The translations under genes and the position numbers were made by a program. The notes below the pieces were generated by a model. The model was not told where the DNA came from. It did not search any database and was given only the letters and a program-made list of their open reading frames with translations. Of a stretch of DNA of 64,000 nt, positions 1 to 12,093 are shown piece by piece. Where the stretch lies: NCBI GenBank assembly GCA_031262485.1, contig JAISHO010000012.1:1-64000 (forward strand), written 5' to 3'. Within the stretch, counting starts at the first letter, position 1. Every line of letters begins with the position of its first letter. The stretch is from Propionibacteriaceae bacterium (GTDB lineage: Bacteria > Actinomycetota > Actinomycetes > Propionibacteriales > Propionibacteriaceae).

Positions 1-549
<549 letters not shown>

Positions 550-928
550 TCTATACAATCCGCTGATGAGATCAGCCGATTGCTCAACTTGAGGATGATG
601 TCCTGACACTTCCATTTGCTGGATGTATCAATTATCAAAGGAACCCTCCTGGTTCTGATATCATCAGTCCCAGGACGGGGCACTTAATAGTGCATTTTGG
701 CATTGACTTTAAGCACGTTGTTGAGTTCTCAAGGTTCGGGTGCGACCCTTGCTTCAGCTCTTCGCTTCCGCTTGGGGCAACTCGATGAACTTTACCGAGT
801 GATCTCTTCTCTGTCAAATCGAGATTCGATCTTTTTTCGGCCTCGATTTTTATCCACTTTCCATCGAGTCTTCAAAAAACTTGATGAAAAACAGTCGAAA
901 TCGAGCTGTTCGCCGTAAGGCCTTGCCT
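550..928 (-). other. 16S rRNA leader region
   Basis: This gene-free stretch lies between the rRNA promoters and the mature 16S 5' end. On the minus strand it carries TTGAGAACTCAAC at about 722-734, a sequence commonly found in actinobacterial rRNA leaders near the antitermination and processing region. It is AT-richer than the flanks, with T-runs at about 830-880 between two of the promoters. Open frames here look like chance. Confidence 0.7.
789..817 (-). promoter_or_regulatory. rRNA promoter P3 (closest to 16S)
   Basis: On the minus strand TTGACA (812-817) and TAAAGT (789-794) are separated by exactly 17 bases, a near-consensus primary-sigma promoter pointing at 16S. Inferred from sequence only. 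Confidence 0.65.
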
Positions 929-957
929 AAGCTACTGTGTCCGATCAAGTCTGTCAA
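929..957 (-). promoter_or_regulatory. rRNA promoter P2
   Basis: On the minus strand TTGACA (952-957), a 17-base spacer and TAGCTT (929-934) form a promoter toward 16S. The 24 bases at 908-931, covering the end of the -10 and the start region, are repeated identically at 990-1013 under P1, so the two promoters are a duplicated unit. Confidence 0.75.
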
Positions 958-1010
958 CTCGGGGCTGAAGATCCATTCGGAACTGATCAGTTCGCCGTAA
1001 GGCCTTGCCT

Positions 1011-1039
1011 AAGGTACTTGGTTCAGTCAAGGACGTCAA
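1011..1039 (-). promoter_or_regulatory. rRNA promoter P1 (distal)
   Basis: On the minus strand TTGACG (1034-1039), a 17-base spacer and TACCTT (1011-1016) point toward 16S. It sits 82 bp upstream of P2 and shares its downstream 24-bp block (990-1013 versus 908-931). Confidence 0.7.
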
Positions 1040-1080
1040 CTTCGACTGGTCCATTGATCACAATGTGGACAAGTTGCACG

Positions 1081-2349
1081 TCACGAGGCGGTTCCGAGCG
1101 TGACCATGCCCACCGTCTTCTTTCCCCGGCGGGCGACGAGATGGCCGCCGGGCAGGAGATCGGCCGCCTCGACCGGGGCGTCCGGAGAGGTGAGGCGGAC
1201 ATTGTTGAGCGAGGCTCCGCCCTCGGCGATGGCGCGGCGGGCCGCTGATTTGCTCGCCACGACACCGGCGGCGACGAGGATGTCGACGACTGTCACTCCG
1301 TCGAGCGATGGCACGGTGGCGGCATGGAGTTCCCGGGCCACGGCGTCGAGCGTGGCGGCCGGCAGTCGCTGCAACTCCCCCTGACCGAACAAGGCCGCGG
1401 CGGCGTCAGTGGCGGCTCGTCGCTCCGTCTCAGAATGGACGAGATCGGTCAGATCGTCGGCCAGAGCCCGCTGGGCGGCCCGGAGATGCGGCGATTCGGC
1501 CGTCGAACGCTCCAACTCGGCGATCTCGTCGGGGTCGCGCCGGGTGAACGCCTTGAGGTAGCTGATCACCATCGAGTCCTCGGCGTTGAGGAAGAACTGA
1601 TGGAAGGAATACGGCGACGTCATCTCCGGGTCGAGCCAGATCGGGCCTTCCTCCGATTTGCCATACTTCGTTCCGTCCGCTTTCGTGATGAGCGGGGTCG
1701 TGAAGCCGTGGACACGCTCTCCGACCATTTTGCGCACCAGTTCGGCGCCCGAGGAGATATTCCCCCACTGATCCGAACCGCCATGTTGCAGCCTGACGCC
1801 GTAGCGCCGATGCAACTCGACAAAGTCGAGCGATTGAAGGATGACATAGGAGAACTCGGTGTACGAGATCCCGGCTTCAAGGCGTCGTTTGACGACGTCC
1901 CGTGCCAACATCCGCCCCACGGAGAAATGTTTTCCGTAGTCACGGAGGAAATCAAGGGCGGATATGTCCTTCGTCCACTCGTAATTGTTGACGAGGACGG
2001 CGCTCGCGGCGCCCTCATGGTCGAGGAACCGCTCGACCTGGCCGCCGATGCGCTCGACCCACCCGTCGACGATGTCCTTGGGGTTGAGGTTGCGTTCCGA
2101 GGTCTGCCGCGGATCGCCGATGAGCCCGGTCGACCCCCCGACGAGGAGATACGGCTTGTGCCCGCGATCCTGGAGGCGCCGGGCGGTGATGAGCTGGAGC
2201 AAGTTGCCGACGTGAAGACTGGCGGCGGAGGGATCGAAACCGACGTAGAACGAGATCCCCTCCCCGTCGAGAGCGGTGCGGAGAGCTTCGGGGTCGGTCG
2301 AGTCGGTGATGAGCTGACGCCATGTCAAATCGTCGAACAAGCTAGTCAT
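1081..2349 (-). CDS. tyrS: tyrosyl-tRNA synthetase
   Basis: Charges tRNA-Tyr with tyrosine in the cytoplasm (class I synthetase). The 422-residue protein has the usual bacterial TyrRS layout: a Rossmann catalytic domain with the HIGH-type motif HVGN at residues 46-49, the substrate motif GGSDQWGN near 191-198, the KMSKS-type loop KYGKS at 229-233, and a C-terminal S4 RNA-binding domain from about 355 onward. The ATG start at 2349 lies 26 bp after the argH stop on the same strand, so it is probably read with the arginine genes. It is the last gene before the rRNA promoters. Confidence 0.97.
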   Translation of the reverse strand: MTSLFDDLTWRQLITDSTDPEALRTALDGEGISFYVGFDPSAASLHVGNLLQLITARRLQDRGHKPYLLVGGSTGLIGDPRQTSERNLNPKDIVDGWVERIGGQVERFLDHEGAASAVLVNNYEWTKDISALDFLRDYGKHFSVGRMLARDVVKRRLEAGISYTEFSYVILQSLDFVELHRRYGVRLQHGGSDQWGNISSGAELVRKMVGERVHGFTTPLITKADGTKYGKSEEGPIWLDPEMTSPYSFHQFFLNAEDSMVISYLKAFTRRDPDEIAELERSTAESPHLRAAQRALADDLTDLVHSETERRAATDAAAALFGQGELQRLPAATLDAVARELHAATVPSLDGVTVVDILVAAGVVASKSAARRAIAEGGASLNNVRLTSPDAPVEAADLLPGGHLVARRGKKTVGMVTLGTAS

Positions 2350-2375
2350 CGCCCCAGCTTACGTCATCGCCCCGT

Positions 2376-3779
<1,404 letters not shown>

Positions 3780-3838
3780 TCACAGTTGGGGAATCGCCCG
3801 AAGGCGACGGTTCGCCTGTACGGCGAATGCGTATGGTG

Positions 3839-4996
3839 TCACCGGCTGGCGGCGTCGATGAGCGACGGCCAAGCTTCAAGGAACGGCGTCAACTCCTCAG
3901 GAGTGACGACGAGCGGGGGGACCAGCCGAATGATCTGGGGCCGAGGAGCGTTGATGACGAATCCGGCGTCGAGCGCCGCTGGGACGAGCGCGGTGGCGAT
4001 GGGCTGTTCCAACACGACGCCTATGTGCAGGCCACGTCCCCGCACGGAGGCCACCCCAGGCAAACCGGACAGTTGTTCGCTGAGCCATGCGCCAGTCGAG
4101 CGCACCTGCGGCAGGAGGGGTTCGAGCAGATCGAGGACGGCGCACCCGACCCGAGTGGCCAAGGCGTTGCCGCCGAAAGTGGTGCCGTGAGATCCGGGCT
4201 TGAACCAGGTGGCGGCCCGTCCTGTGGCGATCGTCGCCCCGATCGGGAAACCGTTGCCGAGCGCCTTGGCCAAGGTGACGATGTCGGGCATGACGCCCTC
4301 ATGGCGGAAGGCGAACCACTCCCCCGTCCGGCCCATCCCGGTTTGGACCTCGTCGAGCCAGAGCAGGGCGCCGTGCTGATCGGCGATGGAACGAGCCTGG
4401 GCGAGATAGCCGTCTGGTGGCACGACGACCCCGGATTCACCTTGGATCGGTTCGAGGACGATGGCGGCCGTCTCGTCGGTGACCGCTGCGGCCAACGCGT
4501 CCGTGTCACCGAAAGGAACCCAGGAGATCTCGCCGGGCAAGGGCTCGAAGGGAGCCCGGTAGGCCTCCGTCGCCGTGATCGCGAGCGATCCCATGGTGCG
4601 GCCGTGGAACGATCCCTCGGCGGCGACGATCTTCGTCCGCCCCGAGAGACGGGTCAGTTTGAAGGCCGCCTCATTGGCCTCCGCGCCGGAGTTTGCGAAG
4701 AAGACGCGGGCGTCTGGGGCGATGAGATCGCGCAGACGTTGGGCCAGCTCGATCTGAGGCGGCGTGGCGAAGAGGTTGGAGACATGGCCCAAGGTCGCGG
4801 CCTGCTCGGCGATGGCGGAGGCCACCTGGGGATGGGCGTGGCCCAGACCGACGCAGGCGATGCCCGCGAGGAGGTCGAGATAGCGTCGTCCCGTCTCGTC
4901 GAAGAGGTGGACGCCCTCCCCGCGGACGAACATCCGAGCCGGGGGGCCGAATGTCGTCATGAAAGCTCCGGCGTAATCTTCCCGCCACGTCTGCAC
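3839..4996 (-). CDS. argD: acetylornithine aminotransferase
   Basis: PLP enzyme converting N-acetylglutamate semialdehyde to N2-acetylornithine. The 385-residue class III aminotransferase shows the cofactor-contacting block DEVQTGMGRTG and the Schiff-base lysine in TLAKALGNGFP. The start is a GTG at 4996 preceded by AAGGAG at a good distance; no ATG is better placed. It follows argB after about 100 bp of non-coding sequence in which nothing distinctive was found. Related enzymes also act as ornithine or succinylornithine aminotransferases, but the neighbours point to arginine synthesis. Confidence 0.95.
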   Translation of the reverse strand: MQTWREDYAGAFMTTFGPPARMFVRGEGVHLFDETGRRYLDLLAGIACVGLGHAHPQVASAIAEQAATLGHVSNLFATPPQIELAQRLRDLIAPDARVFFANSGAEANEAAFKLTRLSGRTKIVAAEGSFHGRTMGSLAITATEAYRAPFEPLPGEISWVPFGDTDALAAAVTDETAAIVLEPIQGESGVVVPPDGYLAQARSIADQHGALLWLDEVQTGMGRTGEWFAFRHEGVMPDIVTLAKALGNGFPIGATIATGRAATWFKPGSHGTTFGGNALATRVGCAVLDLLEPLLPQVRSTGAWLSEQLSGLPGVASVRGRGLHIGVVLEQPIATALVPAALDAGFVINAPRPQIIRLVPPLVVTPEELTPFLEAWPSLIDAASR

Positions 4997-5096
4997 GTGT
5001 CACTCCTTCGATTGCGTCACCGGTGAGGTTCCGGCTCAGTTGATAGACGAGGGTTCTCAGCCCTCCCCGGGTCGGTGGGCCGTCACGGGGCTGTTC

Positions 5097-5969
5097 TCAC
5101 TGCGTCACCATGGTGCCGATGCCGACATCGGTGAACAGTTCGAGCAAGACCGCGTGCTCGACACGGCCGTCGATGATGGCGGCGCGCTCCACGCCGTGGG
5201 TGACGACGTCGAGGCAGGCCTCCATCTTGGGACGCATCCCCGACTCCAAGCTCGGCAACAACTCTCTCAGATCGTCGGCCGAGATGAGGGGGATGACATC
5301 TGTCGAACGCGGCCAATCGGCGTAGAGTCCGGCGACGTCGGTCAGCATGACGAGACCGCCGGCCCGCAACGCGACCGCCAGGCTGGCCGCCGCGGTGTCG
5401 GCGTTGACGTTGTAGACGGTGCCATCGCGGTCGGGAGCGACTGTGGCGACGACGGGGATACGGCCGGCTTCGATGACGTCGACGATGGCGGCCGGGTTGA
5501 CGGCCGCGACTTCCCCGACGAGCCCGAGATCGACGTCTTCCCCGCCGATCGTGACCCGAGCCGGCTCAGCGGTGAACAAGCCGGCGTCTTCCCCCGACAT
5601 GCCGACGGCCAAGGGGCCATGGCTGTTGATGAGGTTGACGATCTCACGGCCGACCTGCCCGACGAGCACCATGCGCACCACTTCGACCGCCTCCGGCGTC
5701 GTCACCCGGCGGCCTTGGACGAAGGTCGATTCGATGTCGAGCCGTTTGAGCATCGACGAGATCTGCGGACCGCCGCCGTGGACGACGACGACCTTGATGC
5801 CGCAGCGGCGCAAGAAGACGACGTCGTCGGCGAAAGCGCGCTTGAGATCGTCGTCGATCATGGCGTTGCCGCCATATTTGACGACGAGAATTTTGCCGGT
5901 GTACCGCTCGATCCAGGGCAACGCCTCGACGAGGATCGAGGCCTTCATGACGAGGTCGTCGGTTCTCAT
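5097..5969 (-). CDS. argB: acetylglutamate kinase
   Basis: Phosphorylates N-acetylglutamate with ATP, the second step of the acetylated arginine pathway. The 290-residue amino-acid-kinase fold shows VVKYGGNAM near residue 30 for the phosphate site, [10 protein letters not shown] for the nucleotide side, and a conserved C-terminal stretch. The ATG overlaps the argJ stop by 4 bp (ATGA at 5966-5969), indicating translational coupling. Arginine-inhibited members usually have an extra N-terminal helix like the short one seen here (residues 1-15), so feedback control is possible but inferred. Confidence 0.96.
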   Translation of the reverse strand: MRTDDLVMKASILVEALPWIERYTGKILVVKYGGNAMIDDDLKRAFADDVVFLRRCGIKVVVVHGGGPQISSMLKRLDIESTFVQGRRVTTPEAVEVVRMVLVGQVGREIVNLINSHGPLAVGMSGEDAGLFTAEPARVTIGGEDVDLGLVGEVAAVNPAAIVDVIEAGRIPVVATVAPDRDGTVYNVNADTAAASLAVALRAGGLVMLTDVAGLYADWPRSTDVIPLISADDLRELLPSLESGMRPKMEACLDVVTHGVERAAIIDGRVEHAVLLELFTDVGIGTMVTQ

Positions 5970-7201
5970 GAGGAGTAATCCGCGTTCTCGGAGACGTAAC
6001 CGTGGGTCAAGTCGTTCGTCCAGATCGTCGCCTCATGCTGGCCGGCGTTGAGGTCGATCCGGACGTCGACGTGCCGATGGGACAAGTCGACCTCGGAGCG
6101 GTCGGCGCCGATCGCGCCCTGGAGGAAGACGCCGACATCGTTGAAGTAGACGTCGACCTCGTCGCGGTCGAAAGCCGCCTGGGTCGTCCCAGCGGCGGCC
6201 AGGACCCGGCCCCAGTTAGGGTCGTTGCCGGCGATGGCGCACTTGAAGAGGTTGGAGCGAGCCACGGCGCGAGCCACCTCGAGGGCGTCCTCGACACTGG
6301 CCGCGTTGACGACCCGCAGGCTGATCTCGTGCTCGGCCCCCTCGGCGTCGGCGATGAGTTGGCGGGCCAGGGAGACGCAGACGGCTGTCAACGCCGCGGC
6401 GAAGGCGTCCCGAGCCGGCATGACCTGGCTGGCCCCGTTGGCGAGGAGGATGACGGTGTCGTTCGTCGACATGCAGCCGTCGGAATCGGCCCGGTCGAAG
6501 CTGGCGCCCGTCGCCTCCCACAAGGCCGGTTCCATTTCTCCGTCTTCGAGGTCGGCGTCGGTCGTGATGACGACAAGCATCGTGGCCAGGGCGGGGGCGA
6601 GCATGCCGGCCCCCTTCGCCATTCCCCCGATCGTCCAGCCCGCCGGATCGCGCCACACAGCCTGCTTCGAGACGGTGTCCGTCGTCATGATGGCCTCGGC
6701 GGCGTCGCCGCCCCCATCGGGGGAAAGCTGTCCGGCCGCCAGCGTGATCCCGTTCGCGACGGCGTCCATCGGCAACCGGACCCCGATGAGCCCGGTCGAA
6801 GCGACACCGACGTCGCAGGCCTTCGACCCGGTGGCCTCGGCCGTCAACCTCGCCATGGTGACGGCGTCGTCGATTCCGGGCTGGCCGGTGCAAGCGTTGG
6901 CGCCCCCGGAGTTGAGGACGACGGCGGTCAGACGGCCGTCGCGGACGGCTTCCCGGGAGACGTCGACCGGCGCGGCGCTGAATCGATTGCTCGTGAACAC
7001 GGCGGCGGCGTCGAACCGGGGGCCGTCGTTGACGACGAGGGCGAGATCTTTCTTCCCGGAGGATTTGATCCCGGCCTTCACTCCGGCGGCGCGGAAACCG
7101 GTCGGGGCCGTCACCCCTTCCGAACGATCGACGCCAGGGACGGTGACGCCATCAGCGGCGTCGGCGGAGGGGGAAGCGGAGGGGTCGGGGGTGATGATCA
7201 C
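5966..7201 (-). CDS. argJ: bifunctional ornithine acetyltransferase / N-acetylglutamate synthase
   Basis: Recycles the acetyl group from N-acetylornithine to glutamate, and can start the pathway with acetyl-CoA in bifunctional members. ArgJ cleaves itself before a threonine that becomes the nucleophile. The expected block is here as ALATML with Thr207, preceded by GGMAKGAGM. The chosen start is the GTG at 7201, which overlaps the argC stop as GTGA; a longer frame upstream runs into argC and is rejected. The 411-residue length fits. No argA is visible, which agrees with a bifunctional ArgJ. Confidence 0.95.
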   Translation of the reverse strand: MIITPDPSASPSADAADGVTVPGVDRSEGVTAPTGFRAAGVKAGIKSSGKKDLALVVNDGPRFDAAAVFTSNRFSAAPVDVSREAVRDGRLTAVVLNSGGANACTGQPGIDDAVTMARLTAEATGSKACDVGVASTGLIGVRLPMDAVANGITLAAGQLSPDGGGDAAEAIMTTDTVSKQAVWRDPAGWTIGGMAKGAGMLAPALATMLVVITTDADLEDGEMEPALWEATGASFDRADSDGCMSTNDTVILLANGASQVMPARDAFAAALTAVCVSLARQLIADAEGAEHEISLRVVNAASVEDALEVARAVARSNLFKCAIAGNDPNWGRVLAAAGTTQAAFDRDEVDVYFNDVGVFLQGAIGADRSEVDLSHRHVDVRIDLNAGQHEATIWTNDLTHGYVSENADYSS

Positions 7202-8229
7202 GGGGCCACTCCATTGCCGTCCAGACCCGTTCCCTCGTCGAGGCCGAGGGCGAGGTTCATCGATTGGATCGCCCCGCCGGCGGTGCCCTTGACGAGGTTG
7301 TCCATCGCGGCGACGGCGACGACGCTGCCAGCCGATTGATCGACCGTCACCTGGAGGTGGATCCGGTTCGATCCCAGGACCGATTGGGTGAGGGGCCACC
7401 GGCCTTCAGGCAGCACCGTGATGAACGCCTCGTCGGCGTAGAAACGCTCGTAGGCGGCCCGGATGGCATGGGGATCGATCCCCTCGCCCAAGGGGACCAC
7501 GCAGGTGGCGAGGATGCCGCGCGGCATCGGCACGAGCACGGGCGTGAAGCTGACCTTCGGCTCGATGGCGCCGAGCCGACGCAGGTTCTGACGGATCTCC
7601 GGAGTGTGACGATGGGTGCCGCCGACCCCGTAGGCGGAGGCCGACCCCATGATCTCAGAGGCGAGGAGGTTCGGTTTGAGCGCCTTGCCGGCGCCAGAGG
7701 TTCCCGAGGCGGCGACGATGACGATGCGGGCCGGGTCGATGAGCGAGCCGCTGACCGCCGGGGCCAAAGCGATGGTGATGGCCGTCGGATAGCAGCCGGG
7801 CACGGCGATCCGGTTCGTGCCACGCAACCGTTCGCGTTGCCCGGGCAACTCGGGCAAGCCATAAGGCCACGTGCCGGCGTGGGGGATGCCGTAGAAGCGC
7901 TCCCACTCGTCGGAATCCTCGAGGCGGAAATCAGCCCCGCAATCGATGACGAGGACGTCTTGGCCCAGTTGTTCGGCCACGGCCGCCGAGGCGCCATGGG
8001 GCAGGGCGAGGAAGACGACGTCATGGCCGGAGAGCTTCTCGACGGTGGTGTCGTCGACGATGCGGTCGGCCAGGCTCGCCAAGTGGGGTTGAAGATCGCC
8101 GAGGCGAGCCCCGGCGTTGCTATGGGCGGTGACCGCCCCGATTTCGACATCGGGATGATGCGCGAGAAGACGCAGCACCTCTCCCCCGGCGTATCCGGTC
8201 GCACCGGCGACAGCTATTCGATAGGTCAC
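7198..8229 (-). CDS. argC: N-acetyl-gamma-glutamyl-phosphate reductase
   Basis: NADPH-dependent reduction of N-acetylglutamyl phosphate to the semialdehyde. The N-terminal Rossmann motif [10 protein letters not shown] and the catalytic Cys146 in VPGCYPTA are clear, and the length of 343 residues is typical. The likely start is the GTG at 8229 (protein begins VTYRIAVAG), because it places the Rossmann strand directly at the N terminus as in relatives. A frame extending to 8289 is possible. It is the first gene of the argCJBDH-tyrS run, about 106 bp after pheT. Confidence 0.95.
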   Translation of the reverse strand: MTYRIAVAGATGYAGGEVLRLLAHHPDVEIGAVTAHSNAGARLGDLQPHLASLADRIVDDTTVEKLSGHDVVFLALPHGASAAVAEQLGQDVLVIDCGADFRLEDSDEWERFYGIPHAGTWPYGLPELPGQRERLRGTNRIAVPGCYPTAITIALAPAVSGSLIDPARIVIVAASGTSGAGKALKPNLLASEIMGSASAYGVGGTHRHTPEIRQNLRRLGAIEPKVSFTPVLVPMPRGILATCVVPLGEGIDPHAIRAAYERFYADEAFITVLPEGRWPLTQSVLGSNRIHLQVTVDQSAGSVVAVAAMDNLVKGTAGGAIQSMNLALGLDEGTGLDGNGVAP

Positions 8230-8335
8230 GTGAGAAGCATGCCACCTCACTCCAGCGGATTCCATCGCTTGAGCGGGCGTGGTCCGCACCTGACCGTCTC
8301 CGGGCCACGTGGAGCCACGGCACGAGGCCGTCTGC

Positions 8336-10858
8336 TCAGACGGCCCGCAGCTCCGCGCCGCAACGCCGAGCGGCTTCGGCCACAGCGGCGTCTCGGGCCG
8401 CGGTCGCCTCCGCCTCCGTCAACGTGCGATCAGGCGCCCGGAAACGCAAAGCGAAGGCGAGCGAGACGGAACCCTCGGGGATCGAGGAGCCACGATAGAC
8501 GTCGAAGAGAGCGAGCGATTCGAGAAGGTCGCCGGCTCCCTCGCGGAGGGCGGCGGCGACGGCGGCCTGAGGCTCTTTCTCCGAGACGACGAGGGCGACA
8601 TCCTGCTTGAGGATGGGATACGACGACAGAGTCGGCAGTTGGCCTGGCCCCGGCACGGCCGCCATGAGGGCCGACACATCGATCTCCGCCGCGGCGGACC
8701 CGGCGGGAAGGTCGAAGGCTTGACAGACCGACGGGTGCAGTTCGCCGGCGTGGCCGATCGTCGTCTCTCCCACGATGAAGCGGGCGCATCGCCCTGGATG
8801 CCACGGCGCCTGGGCGTCTTGGAGGCGGGCGACCTCGACGCCGAGCGTGGCGGCGACGGTCTCGACGAAATGAACGGCGTGGCGCCACTGGGCCGGTTGA
8901 GCCGGGGCGGCCCACCCGGAGGGGAGCCATTGGCCGGTCACGACGCAGGCGAGGTGTTCGGGCTGCTCCGGCAGGGCGGCGTTGATCGCCTCCCATTCCG
9001 CCTCGCTCGGGCGCCGGTCGACCGGGGGCACCGGAGCGACGCCGGCCGGACCGAAGAACACGAGACCCCGCTCGTAAAGAGCGAGATCGGTCTGCCCCCG
9101 GGCGGCGTTGCGGGCGACGGCGGCGAACAGGCCGGGCAGCAAAGACGTGCGCAGATAGGGCGCCGTGTCGGCCAGCGGGTTGGCCAGACGGACGAGCCGA
9201 CGACGATCGTCCTCGGCCGTGACACCGAGCCGGTCGAGCTCGGATTCGGCGGCGAAGGGGAATTGGATGACCTCGACGAATCCCGCCTGCGGCAAGGCGA
9301 CCGTCAAGGCACGACGCGCTTTCTGGGCCGGGGTGAGGCCTCGCCCGGCCGGAGCCGTCGGCACGACCGGGGCGATGACATCGAAGCCCGTCTTCCGCCC
9401 GACCTCCTCGACGTAGTCGTAAGGGTCGACGAGATCGGGCCGCCAGGTCGGCGGATCGAGGACGAGATCGTCACCGTCGAGGGCCACGTCGACTCCGGAG
9501 GCGCGCAGAATGCGTTCGGCCTCGACCGGAGCGATCGGGTGGCCGAGGATCCGGGCGGGAAGATCGGCCGCGACGCGCTGACGCGGTGGAACCGGCACGG
9601 CGCCGTAGACCGTCTCACCAGTCACCTGGCCGCCGCCGAACTCGACGAGCAGATCGGCCGCCCGGTGGGCCGCCGCGAAGGCCGCCCCCGGATCGATGCC
9701 GCGCTCGAATCGTTTCGACGCCTCGGAGGAGAGCTTGACCCGCTTCGACGTCCGGGCGATCGGCACCGGCGCGAAATAGGCCGCCTCGAGCACGACCCGC
9801 GTCGTCGCCTCGGTGATCTCGGTGTCCTCACCGCCCATGACGCCGGCCAGCCCGATGACGCCGGAGCCGTCGGTGATGACGATGTCGCCCTCATCAAGCG
9901 CCCGGTCGACCCCGTCGAGGGTGACGAGCCGTTCGCCAGCGGCGGCTTGCCGCACGACGATGCCGTCGGTCAGCCGATCGCCGTCGTAGGCGTGCAGCGG
10001 CTGACCGATCTCGAGCATGACGTAGTTCGTGACGTCGACGGCGAGCGAGATCGGACGCATCCCCGCCATCGTGAGCCGACGTCGCATCCATTCGGGGCTG
10101 TGAGCGGCCGGGTCGAGCCCCTCGACGGTGACCGCGACGAAGAGCGGGCAGCCCGACGTCTCAGAGCGGACGGGGAAACCATCGGCGTGGGCGGGCGGCG
10201 TCGTGCGCGTCACCGGGTCGGTGAAAGCGACGGCGCAGGCCTGCGCCGCCTCGCGAGCCAAGCCGCGAATCGACAAGCAGTAACCAAGATCAGGGGTGAC
10301 GGCGATGTCGAGGACTTCGTCGCGCTCCTCGAGCAGGGGCAGCGCCTCCTGGCCCGGGGTGATCGGGCGCCCCTCGGCGTCGGTGTCGGGCAGGATGATG
10401 ATGCCGGCGTGGTCCTCGCCGATGCCGAGCTCGTCCTCGGCGCAGATCATGCCGTCGGAGAGGTGGCCGTAGGTCTTGCGGGCGGCGATGGCGAAGCCGC
10501 CGGGCAGCACCGCGCCGGGCAACGCGACGACGACGAGAGCGCCTTCGACGACATTGGGCGCCCCGCAGACGATGCCGCGCGACGCCGGCTCGCCCTCAGG
10601 CGCCGGCTGGGCCGCCTCGGCGTTGGCCGCCGGGCCGCAATCGACTCGGCACCACGAGATCGTCTTGCCGTTCTTCTGCGGCTCACGGACGGCGCTGAGC
10701 ACCCGTCCGACGACGACGGGACCGCTCACCTCGGCGCCGATCTGTTCGACCGTCTCGACTTCGAGCCCGGCCCGGATGAGCGCGTCGGCCAGCTGACGGC
10801 CCGTCATCGCCTCGTCGAGGGCGGCGTGGTCGCGGATCCATGTGACGGGCGCCCTCAT
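8336..10858 (-). CDS. pheT: phenylalanyl-tRNA synthetase beta subunit
   Basis: Beta chain of the alpha2-beta2 PheRS. The 840-residue protein shows the N-terminal EMAP/tRNA-binding region (residues about 40-150), B3/B4 editing and B5 regions in the middle, a degenerate class II fold, and a C-terminal anticodon-binding FDX-ACB domain ending near the terminus. The ATG overlaps the pheS stop by 4 bp (ATGA at 10855-10858), so the two subunits are translated in a coupled way. Confidence 0.97.
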   Translation of the reverse strand: MRAPVTWIRDHAALDEAMTGRQLADALIRAGLEVETVEQIGAEVSGPVVVGRVLSAVREPQKNGKTISWCRVDCGPAANAEAAQPAPEGEPASRGIVCGAPNVVEGALVVVALPGAVLPGGFAIAARKTYGHLSDGMICAEDELGIGEDHAGIIILPDTDAEGRPITPGQEALPLLEERDEVLDIAVTPDLGYCLSIRGLAREAAQACAVAFTDPVTRTTPPAHADGFPVRSETSGCPLFVAVTVEGLDPAAHSPEWMRRRLTMAGMRPISLAVDVTNYVMLEIGQPLHAYDGDRLTDGIVVRQAAAGERLVTLDGVDRALDEGDIVITDGSGVIGLAGVMGGEDTEITEATTRVVLEAAYFAPVPIARTSKRVKLSSEASKRFERGIDPGAAFAAAHRAADLLVEFGGGQVTGETVYGAVPVPPRQRVAADLPARILGHPIAPVEAERILRASGVDVALDGDDLVLDPPTWRPDLVDPYDYVEEVGRKTGFDVIAPVVPTAPAGRGLTPAQKARRALTVALPQAGFVEVIQFPFAAESELDRLGVTAEDDRRRLVRLANPLADTAPYLRTSLLPGLFAAVARNAARGQTDLALYERGLVFFGPAGVAPVPPVDRRPSEAEWEAINAALPEQPEHLACVVTGQWLPSGWAAPAQPAQWRHAVHFVETVAATLGVEVARLQDAQAPWHPGRCARFIVGETTIGHAGELHPSVCQAFDLPAGSAAAEIDVSALMAAVPGPGQLPTLSSYPILKQDVALVVSEKEPQAAVAAALREGAGDLLESLALFDVYRGSSIPEGSVSLAFALRFRAPDRTLTEAEATAARDAAVAEAARRCGAELRAV

Positions 10859-11964
10859 CGCGCGCCTCCCTTCAACGAGCGGCTGAATCGGACATCGCCC
10901 TCGACCATGTCACGCATGTCTTGGGCGCCGTTGCGGAACATGAGGGTGCGCTCCACCCCCATGCCGAAGGCGAAACCGGAGTAGATCTCAGGATCGACGC
11001 CGCAGGCGGTGAGGACCCGGGGGTTGACGACGCCGCACCCGCCCCATTCGATCCAGCCCTCCGACGAGCAGGTCCGGCAAGGGTGCTCGGGATCGCCGAC
11101 CGAGGCGCCGTGGCACACGAAGCACTCGAGGTCGATCTCCGCGCTCGGCTCGGTGAAGGGGAAGTAGGACGGACGGATCCGGGTGCGGACTCCCCCGAAC
11201 ATGACGTCGGCCAGATGGTCGAGGGTGCCTTTGAGATGGCCGAGCGTGATGCCCTTGTCGACGACGAGGCCTTCGATCTGGTGGAAGACGGGCACGTGGG
11301 TGGCGTCGAACTCGTCGGCCCGATACACCTTGCCCGGGCAGACGATGTACACCGGCAGGGGGCGCGTCAGCAGGGAGCGGATCTGAACCGGTGACGTGTG
11401 GGTGCGCAGGACGAGATGATGGTCGACCGGATCGGCGAAGAGGGTGTCGCTCGTCGCCCGGGCCGGATGGTGCGGGCTGATGTTGAGGGCGTCGAAGTTG
11501 ACCCAATCGGCCTCGACCTCGGGCCCCTCGGCGATCTCCCAGCCCATGCCGATGAAGACGTCGCCCAACTGTTCCATGAGCGCGGTGATGGGATGCGGCG
11601 CCCCCGTGGGAACGAGATCGACCGGCAAAGTCATGTCGACCCATTCGCCGGCCAACCGCGCCCCGAGCTCCTCGGCGGCGATCGCCTCGAGACGTTCGGC
11701 ATGAGCCTGTCCGACGCGGGCCCGGGCGGCGCCGAGACGGGCGCCGACCTCCTTCTTGAGGGCGGCGGGGACGTGGCCCATGGCCCGGTTCGCCAGCACC
11801 AGGGGGGCTTTCTCCCCGAGGTGACGGGCGCGGGCGGCTTTGAGCTCCTCGCTCGTCGTGGCGGCGGCGAAATCCCGCTCGGCTTCGGTGACAAGACGAT
11901 CGACGGTCGCGGCGTCGACGCCAGTCGGTTCGATGGCCGGGGACTCGGATGATGACACTGTCAT
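10855..11964 (-). CDS. pheS: phenylalanyl-tRNA synthetase alpha subunit
   Basis: Catalytic chain of PheRS, charging tRNA-Phe. The 369-residue protein has the N-terminal coiled-coil arm (about 20-100), then the class II core with the motif region MGWEIAEGPEVE and the motif 3-like GMGVERTLM near the end. The ATG at 11964 has GAGAGGAG just upstream. It lies about 130 bp after the methyltransferase gene. Confidence 0.97.
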   Translation of the reverse strand: MTVSSSESPAIEPTGVDAATVDRLVTEAERDFAAATTSEELKAARARHLGEKAPLVLANRAMGHVPAALKKEVGARLGAARARVGQAHAERLEAIAAEELGARLAGEWVDMTLPVDLVPTGAPHPITALMEQLGDVFIGMGWEIAEGPEVEADWVNFDALNISPHHPARATSDTLFADPVDHHLVLRTHTSPVQIRSLLTRPLPVYIVCPGKVYRADEFDATHVPVFHQIEGLVVDKGITLGHLKGTLDHLADVMFGGVRTRIRPSYFPFTEPSAEIDLECFVCHGASVGDPEHPCRTCSSEGWIEWGGCGVVNPRVLTACGVDPEIYSGFAFGMGVERTLMFRNGAQDMRDMVEGDVRFSRSLKGGAR

Positions 11965-12001
11965 GCTCCTCTCAACGACGGATAGCTTAGAGGTTGCCTG
12001 G

Positions 12002-12038
12002 AAAAGGGGCGTCCATCCGCCTGGGATGGGAACGTCTC
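12002..12038 (-). terminator. possible intrinsic terminator before pheS
   Basis: On the minus strand an imperfect hairpin built around CCATCC/GGATGG is followed by a short T-run (TTTTCC). It could end the rplT-methyltransferase transcript or attenuate pheST. No folding calculation was done. Confidence 0.35.
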
Positions 12039-12093
12039 GTCACCGATCCCCCTCAAGGGAGGGCAGAAATCGGCATGAGGACGGCGACGCGGC

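Noticed and set aside
8309-10984. Very long plus-strand open frame (891 codons) opposite pheT
   Set aside because: It is antisense to the intact pheT gene, has composition typical of a high-GC shadow frame and no recognisable domain.
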